From the NCBI GenBank assembly GCA_015345905.1, contig JADDTR010000001.1:682001-746000 (forward strand): a DNA stretch of 64,000 bases, read 5' to 3'. The translations under genes were made by a program, and so were the position numbers. The notes below the pieces were generated by a model that saw only the letters and a program-made list of their open reading frames with translations, did not search any database and was not told the origin of the DNA. The stretch is from Aotearoamyces nothofagi (Eukaryota > Ascomycota > Leotiomycetes > Leotiales > Tympanidaceae). Shown piece after piece: positions 27,909 through 38,671 of the stretch; positions within the stretch are counted from its first letter, which is position 1; each line of letters opens with the position of its first letter.

Positions 27909-28279
27909 ATGTCCGGCAACGTGATCAAAAAGGCCATCCCTGTTGGTAAAATCGTCAAATTTGGCGTTGAGATCGCCTGCGAAGTTGCAACAGAAACGAC
28001 GGAATGGACGAGACCCTCGGATGTAGCTGCGGTTCATGGTCCTGCTCTCAAGGAAGCAGTTGAACAGAGCACGAAGCCTTTACCTCCAAAGACCAAGAAG
28101 CTCATTTCCCGGTGTGTACTGTCTAAACACCCTCACTCTTTGGGCTTCCGTCTAACGATGATTATAGTGAGGGCGATCACAAAAGCGATGGGGACCCGAA
28201 AGACCACATCACTGCTGTCGCATATGATGCAGATGGCAATAGGATCGAAACCATCCATCTTGACACCCCTAAGAAGTAG
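27909..28279 (+). CDS. Small unknown protein, 104 residues
   Basis: ATG at 27909 in good context (ATCAAGATGTCC). Exon 1 runs to 28111, a 56-base intron (28112-28167, GTGTGT...TTATAG, branch TCTAACGAT) follows, and exon 2 ends with TAG at 28277-28279. The protein starts MSGNVIKKAIPVGKIVKFGV, has a hydrophobic stretch only 10-12 residues long, and ends in an acidic, Gly/Asp-rich tail (GDHKSDGDPKDHITAV). No signal peptide or membrane segment is evident. It is likely soluble. I do not recognise a family. The clean splice and the preserved frame across it make a real gene likely. Confidence 0.65.
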
Positions 28280-29814
28280 TAGGCACAGCCTACACTCGCT
28301 GGGCGGTTCAGCGGATTTGCCGGCAAATGTAGCTTCTGGGTGGACATGAAAAGGAGGCGCAAATGTATTTTGGATATACCTGGCATTGCCGCACTTGTAC
28401 TTGGTTAGGCGCAAGATAGCCACCCTCACTTGGATATTCAGAATTGACATCGATTCTCTGCTCCTCAAACTTGCTTGCCATGAACAGTGAGATAATTCCA
28501 CAACGAGTCTGGACTTTCTGCTCCTTCTCAACGTAGATGAAGTAATTCTCACTTTGCTTACTACGATTGAAAAGGTGCCCAACGTGAAGGAGCTTTAACG
28601 CAACCATGAAGATTATCTAGGAAAGTGGAAAAGAAAAGCCAGAAAGGAAATTATGTGGAACTAAAGGGATCACTGAACAGGAGCTTGGATGAAAAGAATT
28701 CAAAATGTCTGTCGAGCTCTAACTAATGGATGCGGGCCGAAGGACCGTTTCGAGACTGGGAAGGTCATTTGCTATAGTCAGGTGGCGTCTCTGTATCTAT
28801 GGTTTGTGTGAAATATTAGAACTTACAGCCTGGTAGTCAGGTGGTAGCCAGAGGGTAGTTATGCTCTGTCCCCTTGGATACGGCGAATGAGTGCGCTGAT
28901 ATTACACGTCACTTCTTCCTCCCTCAAGATTGGTTGAATCCTGAGAGTCTGGAGCTGGCTGGAGTCACGGAGGAAGGAATACTACTATGTCCGAAGGATG
29001 GGGAAGTTGGGCTTGTTTGTAATGGATTTAGGGCTGGATGGCTGGATGAGATATAATATCAACTCTGGTCTGTTGGATAATACTGTTGGCTACAGAAGGA
29101 GACATGAGGCACAATGCCTTTACGATAAACAATGTACATCCTCAAGCCTGATCAAAATCTACAACAAGATGCCGCTTCACCCATTTCAAGGACGCTATAT
29201 ACTCCTGTTGGGGGTTGAAACCTGTCAACTATCAAATTCTCGCTGCATTGGATTCTGGAAGCTGGAACATGTTTAGGGGTGATAGAACAGTGAATAGCTG
29301 GGCTGGAGATGGAGATAGAAGATTGTCGGGAGACTTGCAGTGGAAGAGAGTTGACATAAGATAAATGTTATATTATACATGACCTACAACTATAAAGCTC
29401 TGACAAAGGAGACAAAATAAATGTTACACGATAATGACCAAGTATAAGGGTTGGAACCCATGATGGCCTATGGCGTTGCCCTAGCGACCACTAGTTTGTT
29501 TACCGCCTTCTACCTTGTTTATAAAGGGAGGGCTACACCTGTATTTTTAGTTCTTCACGTAGTTCTTTACAGTTCAACCTGAGCCCAAGTTCTTGGTATT
29601 CTCGCCCGACTTGACCTCTCACACCAAGTGCTAAAGACCCAAACTTTGTGATGAGCTTGCAGCCCGTCTCGTTATCCTGTATATAGTACATTGAGAGAGG
29701 GCTGCCGGCTTCCAATTGCTAAACTTTGCCATGCCTCTGCTCCAAAATACAGAGTGTAGAATCATAGGGACGGGTTGAAGTCTGTATAGCCAAACGTATT
29801 ATAATCAAAGACAA
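28280..29814. other. Spacer with a possible decayed coding fragment
   Basis: At 28850-29056 (plus) a frame without an ATG reads RHFFLPQDWLNPESLELAG then TEEGILLCPKDGEVGLV and stops at 29054. This resembles the very C-terminal part of large fungal WD40 or NACHT-type proteins, but no other part of such a gene is nearby, so it is likely a stray remnant. The rest shows nothing definable. Confidence 0.35.
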
Positions 29815-32800
29815 CTTTGTTCCGATTGTGTCGTGAATCTGGGCGCAGAAAGAGAGGGTCATCCTCATCAATATCAATACTCCTCCTAGGCGAGAAATTT
29901 CGATTTATCATGGCTTCTACTTCACCTTCAGACGCCACTTCGTTGTCAAGTCAGACTCTAAATTCCGTTAAACCCGGGTTTACTTAGCCATCAGAAGAAC
30001 ACTTACGATCAAAGGAGAGCTCAGTAGAAGGAACTGTGACCACTCTATCAGCATTGTCACCATTACTACGCTTGTATGTGAGATGAATTTCAACATCTGG
30101 TGGTGGCGAAGAAGGGACTGTTGTAGAAACCCGGTCTTTGGAGGTTATATCAGGTGAATTGACATGTTGTATATCTTTGTAGCGGGGAGGCACTGCTGTA
30201 CACTCTTGAACTACTAATATATTCAGTCCTCCAATTCTGTTTTGTTATGTTTATATCGTTATACTGTCATTAGCTATATTCTGCTTGCCTTTCCAAACCG
30301 CCTTTTTTGGATATCCTTCGCATATAATATTACTTTTGTCACAAGTTGTGTCTAGTCTACATTAGCAAAATCCAAGACGACCAATTAGAGAGGGAAAAAT
30401 GACTCACAAGAAGGCTTCGTTTCATCACACTTTCTCTTCCTCCTTTTACACGTCCAGCATCCACTGAATGACCTAGTTCTGGGGGTTTTTGGACTTGGGT
30501 CAGGCTTGCGGGGTTGTCCTCGAAGTCGCTTCACTCCAGTGGGCAATTCGTGGCGTCTCAAATAATGTCGCTTTGCCGGTGTGTTCTCCTCTATGTCTGG
30601 TGAAGGACTACTGCTATTGGTTCGTGTCACCGGGTCTCGTTGAATCGTTGAAGAGTTCTCTGCCTGCACCTCTTCCACTACTTGACGTCCTTCTTGCTCC
30701 CTTATTAGCGTATAGTTCTCTGCGAGATGCGAGGGGGTTTCGGCAGGAGAATCAGGGAGATCCTTTGGTGGTGAAGAAGATGCTTGGTAGTGGATTTCTG
30801 AGATTGGTGGCACTGGAGGATTCGATCTTTCGCCAAACGTAGATTCCGGTGAAGCGAGAACAATGCTAAGAAAGTCACGTTCTGGTAACGGCTGTGGTTT
30901 TGATAAAGGGGGGAGCGTCGTTGAACCTTGACCTATGGAGGCTACTGCATGTGCGTTGGTGGCAATGCCAGAAGGTGTTCCATCAAAAACTGCTGGGGCC
31001 TGCTTCTCAAATTTCACTTCCAGATTGTCTTCAGTACCTATCCTCAGCATTGGCAAACATTCGGTGGCCCCAGAGGAACAGAACGGTGGTGTTGCGCATT
31101 CTTGAACTATTAATATAATTAGTATTACCTTCCCTTCCTATCTTGTTTATCCAACATACTGTCTTCAGCATTTTGCTCTGTACTTTCCGGCGCCCTCTGT
31201 ACACAATTACATATAGCACCACACCTTTCACAATTCATACCTAACGTACATTAAATAAACCCCCTGGAACAGGACGGAGGCGACTTATGGATAGGCTCTC
31301 TCTCGCCACACCCTCCCACCATCTTTTTGCATATGAAGCATCCTACTGTCGACTTGATCATTGTCGCTGACGATACGGACGCTGGGTGTGGTATAGCCCC
31401 CCGGTGGGTATCTCCTGTAGCGACGCTATGGTCTACTACAGCGGGAGTAAGGCTCAGCGCGGGATCGTTGCCATCGGTTCGTGCAGTTGAATCTCTTTGG
31501 AGAGCTGTAGAGTTTGCCTTGCGTTTACAATACTCCACAGAACTTTTTGCAACACGCATATGTCTTTCGGCAGCTAAGCTCGATCCCCGGTACGAATCGA
31601 TAGGAATGGAATATTGACCGTCGGTCAGGGCTCCAGCAGGACCAGAGAGATTTCCTGGTGAAGTGGTTGCTTGACCTATATTGTGCGCCGCTTTCCTTCT
31701 CTTTGCAGGATCTTGCTGGGGCTCTTCTCCGTTAAGGTCAAGTGCACCTTTTCGTTTCAATTGACTAGGCCAAGGTAGGAGGGGAGGATGTGCAGATTGA
31801 CTCGGGGAGCATCTGGCGATAGCTAATACTATGGTTACACCTGAAGAACTTTTATACTCGCTGCACAGGTGACTCACTTGGTAGTCTAATCTGTCCACTC
31901 CTAGAATCCCCGCACCTGGTCTCTTTGCCTCCTCTCTCAGACTCTTCTTCTTCTTCTTCTAATTCAACCTGATACGCTGTTCGGTCTCCTCCAAAAACCT
32001 TTATAAATTGAAAGGTCTTCAGCAATTGTTCCTCTTTATTTCCTGACTGCTGCAGCTCGTCGATAAGTGGAAATATATGTGGGAGCCCAGGCGCTTCTTC
32101 TTCGTGTGCTTTGAGAGCAGCAAAGTTGTTCGTTGGATTGAGAAGTGTCCCGACCAGTGACCCGTTTAGCTGGCAAGGAACTCCCTTGGAAAAGAGACCG
32201 CTGCCTACGGCAGCTGCATAGTGGTGATTCCGTAGGCGAATAAAGGTCTGTCCAAAGTCAACTTCGTAGTATACAAGAGAGATATTAACGTACTTCTGCA
32301 AGCTTCGTCATGTATACGAAACAATTTGCTATCTGAAGCAACAATTGCTGCTGTATCATTGACTAGCCCAGACCAACGCCGAATAATCCGCCGCATGTGG
32401 TTAGTGTCAGTATCAAGAAAATCCGCGGGAGAGATACGTCGAAAGGCATTCCAAGTTTCATCTGTTAATACCTTCGCCAGGGTCTCTGGCCTATAGCGTT
32501 CAACGAGGTTCAAAAAAGTGAACTCGGCTGAGAGTGGAACGTCCCAATTAACATTGGCGCGCTGTATTTTATCTTCAAATCGTGTGGCTAGTATTTCAAG
32601 TCGTTTGAGTTGTGGTGTAAGATGAACTCGTTTTTCGAGCAATTTTCGGATTGGAGCGAAGAAGGGGCAAAGAGGAGCATTGGGATGAATGGAGGCTTTT
32701 TCGTCAAACATCCATCGCGTTATAGGGTGTGGATTTTTTAGCGCCTGCCAATGAAGTCAGCGATTTATTACTCTTGAAAAGTAATATGGCTTGCCTCCTT

Positions 32801-33760
32801 GATTGATTTCCACTGGTCCTTTGGAAAGTATTGAGCGAGGGCGCGGCGGGAATTTGACGCTGTGCCGAGGAACCTTGAAACAGACCGGTCTGAGTAGCCC
32901 AGCCAATACTTTACCCAGGACTGGAAAGTAACCACGCAAAACTCCGAGTAGATGGTGGAGTTGATCCTCTCGGCGATCGTTGTTGTATCTAATTGAGACA
33001 TCATGAGTCGGTGGATCCATGTCCCATCCCAGGTTAGGGAATAAGGAATGCGAGATGGAGAATTCAGCTCTACCAGTAAGCCAACTATCTCTTCTGCTTT
33101 GTGTACATTGTCGCCATAATGCTCATCCTCGGAACCACTCCCACGGAGCAGGCTCAAAAATGCCTCGAGCCAATCTGGTTGTTGCCGGGCTAAGATGCTG
33201 CACAGAATGGTTGTATCTTCAATAGGAATGAATTTGCAGATGAGTTTGATTTCTCCGAAGTCTTGTGAGGTTTCGACTATTCGTTGAGCTGCTACTTCCC
33301 ACCATCGTGAAGCGATGTTGTCAACACTATTAGAGTGGCTTGGGAGAGATGTCGAAGATGTAGGCTGGTCGCAGGTGATGAAAGGGCGAGTATATGAGGA
33401 AGCAATCGATGATGTGGAAACTTCATTCCTCTTCTGATCGCTGCTCGAGAGAGCAGTCAGCTGGCGTAGTAGGGGTTGGGGAGTTGACCCGACCGATGTC
33501 TGACCGACAAAATAATGAGGATCCGAGGGAGCGGCTGCTTGAAGCATGGCCGTGTCGGGTGACTGAAGGGTACCTTGTATTGGTGAATCGTAACAGGGAA
33601 CACGTTCTGCTGATGAGAAGAATCGTGGTTCGCAGACAATTTGAGGAGGAGCGGTGAGTGGACCATAGGATGCCTCGTTCTGCAGTTGCCCTTTATATGC
33701 ATGATTGCTGTACGCGCCTGCCCATTGAATCTCCGGCCTTGGTCGAAGAAGTTACGAGGA
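29815..33760 (-). CDS. RasGEF-like protein with two Zn2Cys6-type clusters
   Basis: A multi-exon gene whose 5' end is unresolved (coding by about 33.74 kb) and whose TGA is at 29815-29817. The N-terminal part (33.74-31.9 kb) is disordered, then helical. Its PETLAKVLTDETWNAF, SPADFL, FIRLRNHHYAAAVGSGL and NPTNNFAALKAHE stretches follow, weakly, the order of a RasGEF catalytic domain. An intron at 31.84-31.89 kb (donor GTGAGT, acceptor CCATAG or TATTAG) keeps the frame into a Pro/Ser linker. Cluster A (about 31.33-31.2 kb) reads CFICKKMVGGCGEREP, then SCMNCERCGAIC: all six Cys but few basic residues. Cluster B (about 30.45-30.3 kb) reads GCWTCKRRKRKCDETKPS, then YTTCDKSNIICEGYP: basic, but Tyr stands where the fourth Cys is expected. 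After each cluster comes an intron and an IQEC/VQEC tail. A GC-AG intron lies at 32745-32794. DNA binding plus Ras regulation is only inference; it could also be two genes. Confidence 0.6.
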
Positions 33761-33898
33761 CCCCTTGATGATCAGGCTTGAAACTAAGACCAGAAGAGAA
33801 GATCTGAGTGACTGCTGCATCAGTTAAAGCGCTCTGAGTGGCTATGATGACAGAATGGAACCTTCCACCCCCATATATCATAAGGTCCTCTTTCGAAT

Positions 33899-34010
33899 AG
33901 AGCAGTTCAAGCAAGCCTAGAACAGTTCAAGCGAGTATGGAACTGTTTAAGCGAGCGTGGAACTGTTCAAACGAGCGTGGAACTGTTCAAACGACCGCGG
34001 AACATTTCAA
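33899..34010 (+). repeat. 20-base minisatellite, about 5.5 copies
   Basis: Tandem units close to GAACTGTTCAAACGAGCGTG begin at about 33900, 33920, 33940, 33960, 33980 and 34000; the outer ones are the most diverged. The array lies between two divergent genes, so it may affect either promoter. The unit is 20 bases, so it cannot be coding-frame driven. Confidence 0.85.
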
Positions 34011-34891
34011 GTGTGGACGAACCTAGACATACCAGGAGACAACGGATCTCATCCAATTGGTGAATGTATCCTGCAACATCTCATGCGCCATTAGTCGAAG
34101 GTCTTTGGTCCTTGCCGCAGTCGCCGCAGCGCGAGCCTCACTATTCACCTGTTAGAGGAGAGCAGCAGGATTCAAGGAGAGGGTTATACAGATGTCAACT
34201 TCGCTGGAAGGTAGGAGGAAATGTGCCTTTCCAAGTTGTAGAACTTAGCAAGGAGATAAACATGTGGAGTATTGGTCCTCTAATCCACACAGTTGGATAG
34301 TCTTAGCATTTCCAACCCCAGGTACAGTACAAAGCAGGTTGACGGGCGGCTCTGAAGCCATAGGATTGTAGGCCTGGCCCCTGTACACTCTCCTGGCCTC
34401 CATACACGCCCTGTGCGTCCACATCTTCTGTCCCTCTCTTAGCCTTCCAATGAATATCTTTCCTCGAAACTGCTAGACTAGTAAATTTTGCAGACCGCCT
34501 TGCTGCAAGCTGTGTATAATAGCAGGTACCTACCTGTAGTAGTAGCGTCGTACGTAGTACTACAACTTATCTGTGTAATTTGTGGCGAATAAGCAGTTAC
34601 TTACTACCTCTCACCTTATCCTGAAACCGATGCAGTTTTAGCTCGCCATGTACTAAGTAGGAGTAGGTACCTAGGAACAACACGATAAGGTGTATCGATA
34701 CTACCTTACTTCAGATAAGGAGGTGCCGGGCCGGATAAGGCTTGGTAAATTCCGACCCCAGAGTTCCTAGGAAAATCGAAGGCCTCGTACATATATCCTA
34801 CCACCGCGCAGATATTTAAGTTTCGCACCTATGGCGAGCCATCCTGGATGAACTACCACAAACAAGGAGACATGGAACTTGTCAGTACCTA
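34011..34891. promoter_or_regulatory. Promoter-side spacer of the TFIIIC subunit gene
   Basis: About 880 bases with no gene. From 34520 to 34690 there are many GTAGTA, TACCTA and CTTACT words, and the repeated word GATAAGG occurs (near 34615 reverse, 34684, 34716, 34734). The GATAAG cores could be GATA-factor sites, but that is inference. Confidence 0.5.
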
Positions 34892-37800
34892 ATGTCACCA
34901 GGACAGATGTCTGGCTATACTAGCCAGCGTATCCCCGCTCCATGTCTATATCCCGAGCTCGATCAAGTCCCTACGTTCCCATGGTCGGGGCAAGACCACC
35001 AGCCCAATGATACCAACAACGAGGAAATATTGGTCGCTCATCAAGGTGGCTACTCATCTTATGAAGCCCAAGTACCCGCGAGTCCGCCACCAGCGCCGTC
35101 ATCGGGTACCGCGTATTTATATCGGCAGGATCATGAACACTCGAATTCTGTTTACCTAGCACACCGGGAACAACCAGGCGAAACCGATGACTACGATTTC
35201 TTAGAAGGGTCTGATAGTTTTGGGGTGCAAGTACACCCAAGTTTTTGAACTCGCGCTCTTTACTAATGCTCTTCAGTGACGACGACGAACTATCTGAAGC
35301 TGATTCTGATTATCAGACTCTCCAGTCAGATATAGCAAAGTTTAAAGATTCGGTGCGCAAATTTAGAGCAGAACAGCAAGATGAAAGCAGTGGAAATGAA
35401 GATCAGACGGGAAACACTGCCGGTCAGATATCAAACCGAGGTCGAGGCAGAGGCCGTGGTGGTCGCGGTCGAGGAATCGCCAGAGGTCCACGAAAAGCGG
35501 CAGAGCCTACTGGTGATATCAAGTATCGGATGAGCCAAGCATCTCAAGCTTTCATCGAGGAAAGATACGAAGAAGCGAAAGATCTTGTTGGTGAAGTCAT
35601 TAGGATCAATGCAGAGACCCACGAGGCATGGACATTACTGGCTTCGATATTCAAGGAAACTGGAGATGTCGATAAAACGTTGATGGCTCTCATGTATGCT
35701 GCCCATTTACGACCGAAGGATGTATCCCAGTGGATTAGCTGCGCCAAATTCGCCATGGAAGAGACTGGCGATAATAGGTCTATCTACCTGTCTTCTGCAA
35801 AGTTTTGTTTCTCCTCCGCCATTCGTGCAAACCCGAAAGAAGATTTTGAGGCTCGTTGTGGGAAGGCAGCAGTCCTGCGTGAAATGGGGAAAACTGGCTC
35901 AGCAATATCCGAATACAAGTATATCCTGAAGCAGAGGCCCCATGATACGGCTATTCTACGCTATCTCGCTGAAGTCTACATTGATCAAAATAAAGCCGAG
36001 GAGGCGAAGGAACTCTATAGAAAAAGTATAAATTTCTACAGAACACATGGTGGCGTGACTGATCAACCATTTGGATGGTCAGACGTTAATATTTACGTGG
36101 AGTTGTATGGATACTTAGGTCAATATGCGGACGCGATTAAGGAACTTAAATCACTTTCACGATGGCTACTCGGGCGTCAATTCGAAACATACTGGGATAA
36201 TATTACGGATGATGATAGAGAATGGGATATGGATGAAAACCGTCGCGTCAAAATTCCCGAATATGCCGCTAATCCATCTGACATTGAGCTGTATGGTAAT
36301 GGGTTACCTCTGGAGCTTCGTGTAAAGTTAGGCTTGTATCGCCTAAAACTGGGACTTCATACTGAAGCTTTAGTATGTATATCGTCACCCAGATCTATTT
36401 CTCTCTAACTTCTCATAGTTGCACCTGACCTGGTTAGACCCAGAGAATGTTTCAGGGAAAGACCAAATTGTTGACTTCGAGGACCTCTTTCGTGAAAGTG
36501 CTGATAGCCTCGAGGAAGTTGGACTCTATGACCAAGCCCTTGTTTTCTACAGAGCTCTTCAGATGGTCCCAGACCACGCGGACGCTTTAATGCACTTGAA
36601 AATGGGCAAATGTTACTTGAGCGGAAAACAAAATACCCAGGCTGAGGAATGCTTCCAATTGGCAATTCAGCTTGACAATGCGAACATCGAAGCTCGTGTG
36701 CAGCTTGCAAAGTTATATGAAGAACTGGACGAGCAGGAACAGGCCTTTATTTACGTGAACGAGATCATGACTTTACGGAGGAGACAGAATCCGAAAATAA
36801 AATCTAGGCTAAGGAAACAACCTCGAGTGGATGATGCATCGATGAATGAAGGAGACACCTTCATGCCTGCTAATACCGGGCCTAAGTCATACTATAAACC
36901 GCGACGATTGGTCGACCCAGCAGAGCGCAAAAGACAAGAGATTTTGAGAGCTGAACGTCTCCAAGAACAGTACGTGGTGATGCGTTTACAAGAGAGTGGC
37001 ATGCGAAATGGTCAAGATGGACCTTCACAAGCATGGATGGAAGCAGCAAGCGACTTAATTGAAGACTTTAGAAGCTTTAAAACTTTCTACCCGTGGGACA
37101 AATACGTCCGGTTTCTTGGCTACACAGGGGCTGCTGCTAAGGGACAGGAACAAACCGGGGCAACACCACTCGATGTCGATCTGGCAGAGATGGCATATCG
37201 TCTTTCAAATAGTCCGTACATTAATAAGCCTCTGCCAAATGATTTACTAACAATAGTGCTAGAACTGGGAGCAGACATAGAAAACAAGGGTGCCATGAAC
37301 GTTGATATCCCGGAAAACTATCGAGGCATATCATTCGCTGCTTGGCTTGACATTTTCCTTGAGTACGCCCTTTGTCTTGTGAGGTATGACAGGTGCCGCG
37401 AAGCATATGAGATTTGCGAGGCGGCAAAGGACGCAATCATTTTCTATCATTCTCGAGAAGACATGTTTTTGATCCACGTGTGCTGGTGCAGTAAGTACAA
37501 TCCCTTCTGTGAAGTATTACTAGACTAACATAAGTAGCTTGTGCTGTCCTTGCAAATGACGAAGAGACTTGTGTAACAGTCTGCCGATATTTTATGAAAG
37601 AATTTCAATTCACCACAGACTGTTACAGAATGTTTGCAGCTCTCACAAGACTTTGCCAGTCACCAGTATCCTGGTATAGTTCCGGACCTACACAAAAATA
37701 TATGTTGCGACAAATCAAAGCGATGGACTTCGCCCTAGTCGGCGATGAGTGCCGACGCAAGTTCTTCTCTGAAAGGGCAGGCTATTCGTCTCAAGATAGT

Positions 37801-38356
37801 GCAGGCCGCCTAATTGTCAACAATGACATGGATGTGGCTCTGCTCATGCTATATGGCCATATTCTTTACACGGGCACTAGTTATGCATATGCACTTAGTG
37901 AGCTTGATCATATTGCACAGATACAGCAAGCAACTAACCTTGATCCTAGACTACTTTTTTCGAGCCTATGCTTTGGATCCCCAAAATCCTATGATCCACT
38001 TGAGTATTGGCCTCGGTTATGTTCATCACGGGCTCAAACGACAAGCTGACAATCGACAGTTCCATATCACACAAGGATTGAACTTCCTATTTAAATATTA
38101 TAGGTCACGGCGGGAGTCACCACAAATCGAGGAGCGCCAGGAGGCACACTATAATATGGCTAGGACTTATCACCTTCTGGGTCTCACACATCTTGCCATA
38201 CCTTACTATGTAAATGTACTGGAAGAGGTAAAGAATTCGCCAACTGGAAGAGAGGATCTGGCCATCGATGCAGCATATAATTTGCAAATGCTGTACGCAA
38301 TGGGCGGCAATATGGAGATGGCGAAGTATATAACTGATTCATGGCTAATTATCTAA
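34892..38356 (+). CDS. tfc4: TFIIIC TPR subunit (Tfc4/Sfc4, tau131)
   Basis: Scaffold subunit of the Pol III factor TFIIIC, which binds tRNA-gene A boxes and recruits TFIIIB. ATG at 34892 begins a disordered, Pro-rich lead. After an intron near 35206-35276 come an acidic run (DDDELSEADSDYQTL), a GRGRGRGGRGRG basic patch, and TPRs (YEEAKDLVGEVIRINAETHE, EAWTLLASIFKETGDVDKTL). The second TPR block follows at 36.5 kb (ADSLEEVGLYDQALVFYRAL). The C-terminus carries further repeats (YALDPQNPMIHLSIGLGYV, YNLQMLYAMGGN) and ends before TAA at 38354. Introns at 36376-36419, near 37491-37538 and near 37896-37951 keep the frame. About 1,080 residues, normal for the family. The 35.2 kb donor (GTCTGA) is weak and its choice rests on frame alone. 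Confidence 0.9.
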
Positions 38357-38671
38357 GGGCCATGAGGTGTTAGTGTTAACTCCTGGATAGATAGAATTTA
38401 ATACGGAATGTTCTCATTATTCCACAAAATATGTCCACGCGGGAAGTGAGCTATATTCGCCACATAAGAGTAAAGATTGCATCTAGTTGCTGTGATTGCT
38501 GAGATGTATGTACCACACTTAGACCCTAGTCCATTCGTCATTATTGAAAAAGCATATAGCCGGCATTTAATACAATAAACCCACAACCCATCGACAGGTC
38601 GCCTACGCAGGAACTTAATCTACGCGACAATCAAGTTCCGGGTATTAATGTAGGAACCAGTGCTTCACTCC
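38357..38671. other. Tail-to-tail spacer between TFIIIC subunit and Vts1
   Basis: About 315 bases holding the two 3' UTRs. Nothing else seen. An AATAAA-like AATACAATAA word near 38570 may be a polyadenylation signal for the plus-strand gene. Confidence 0.5.
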
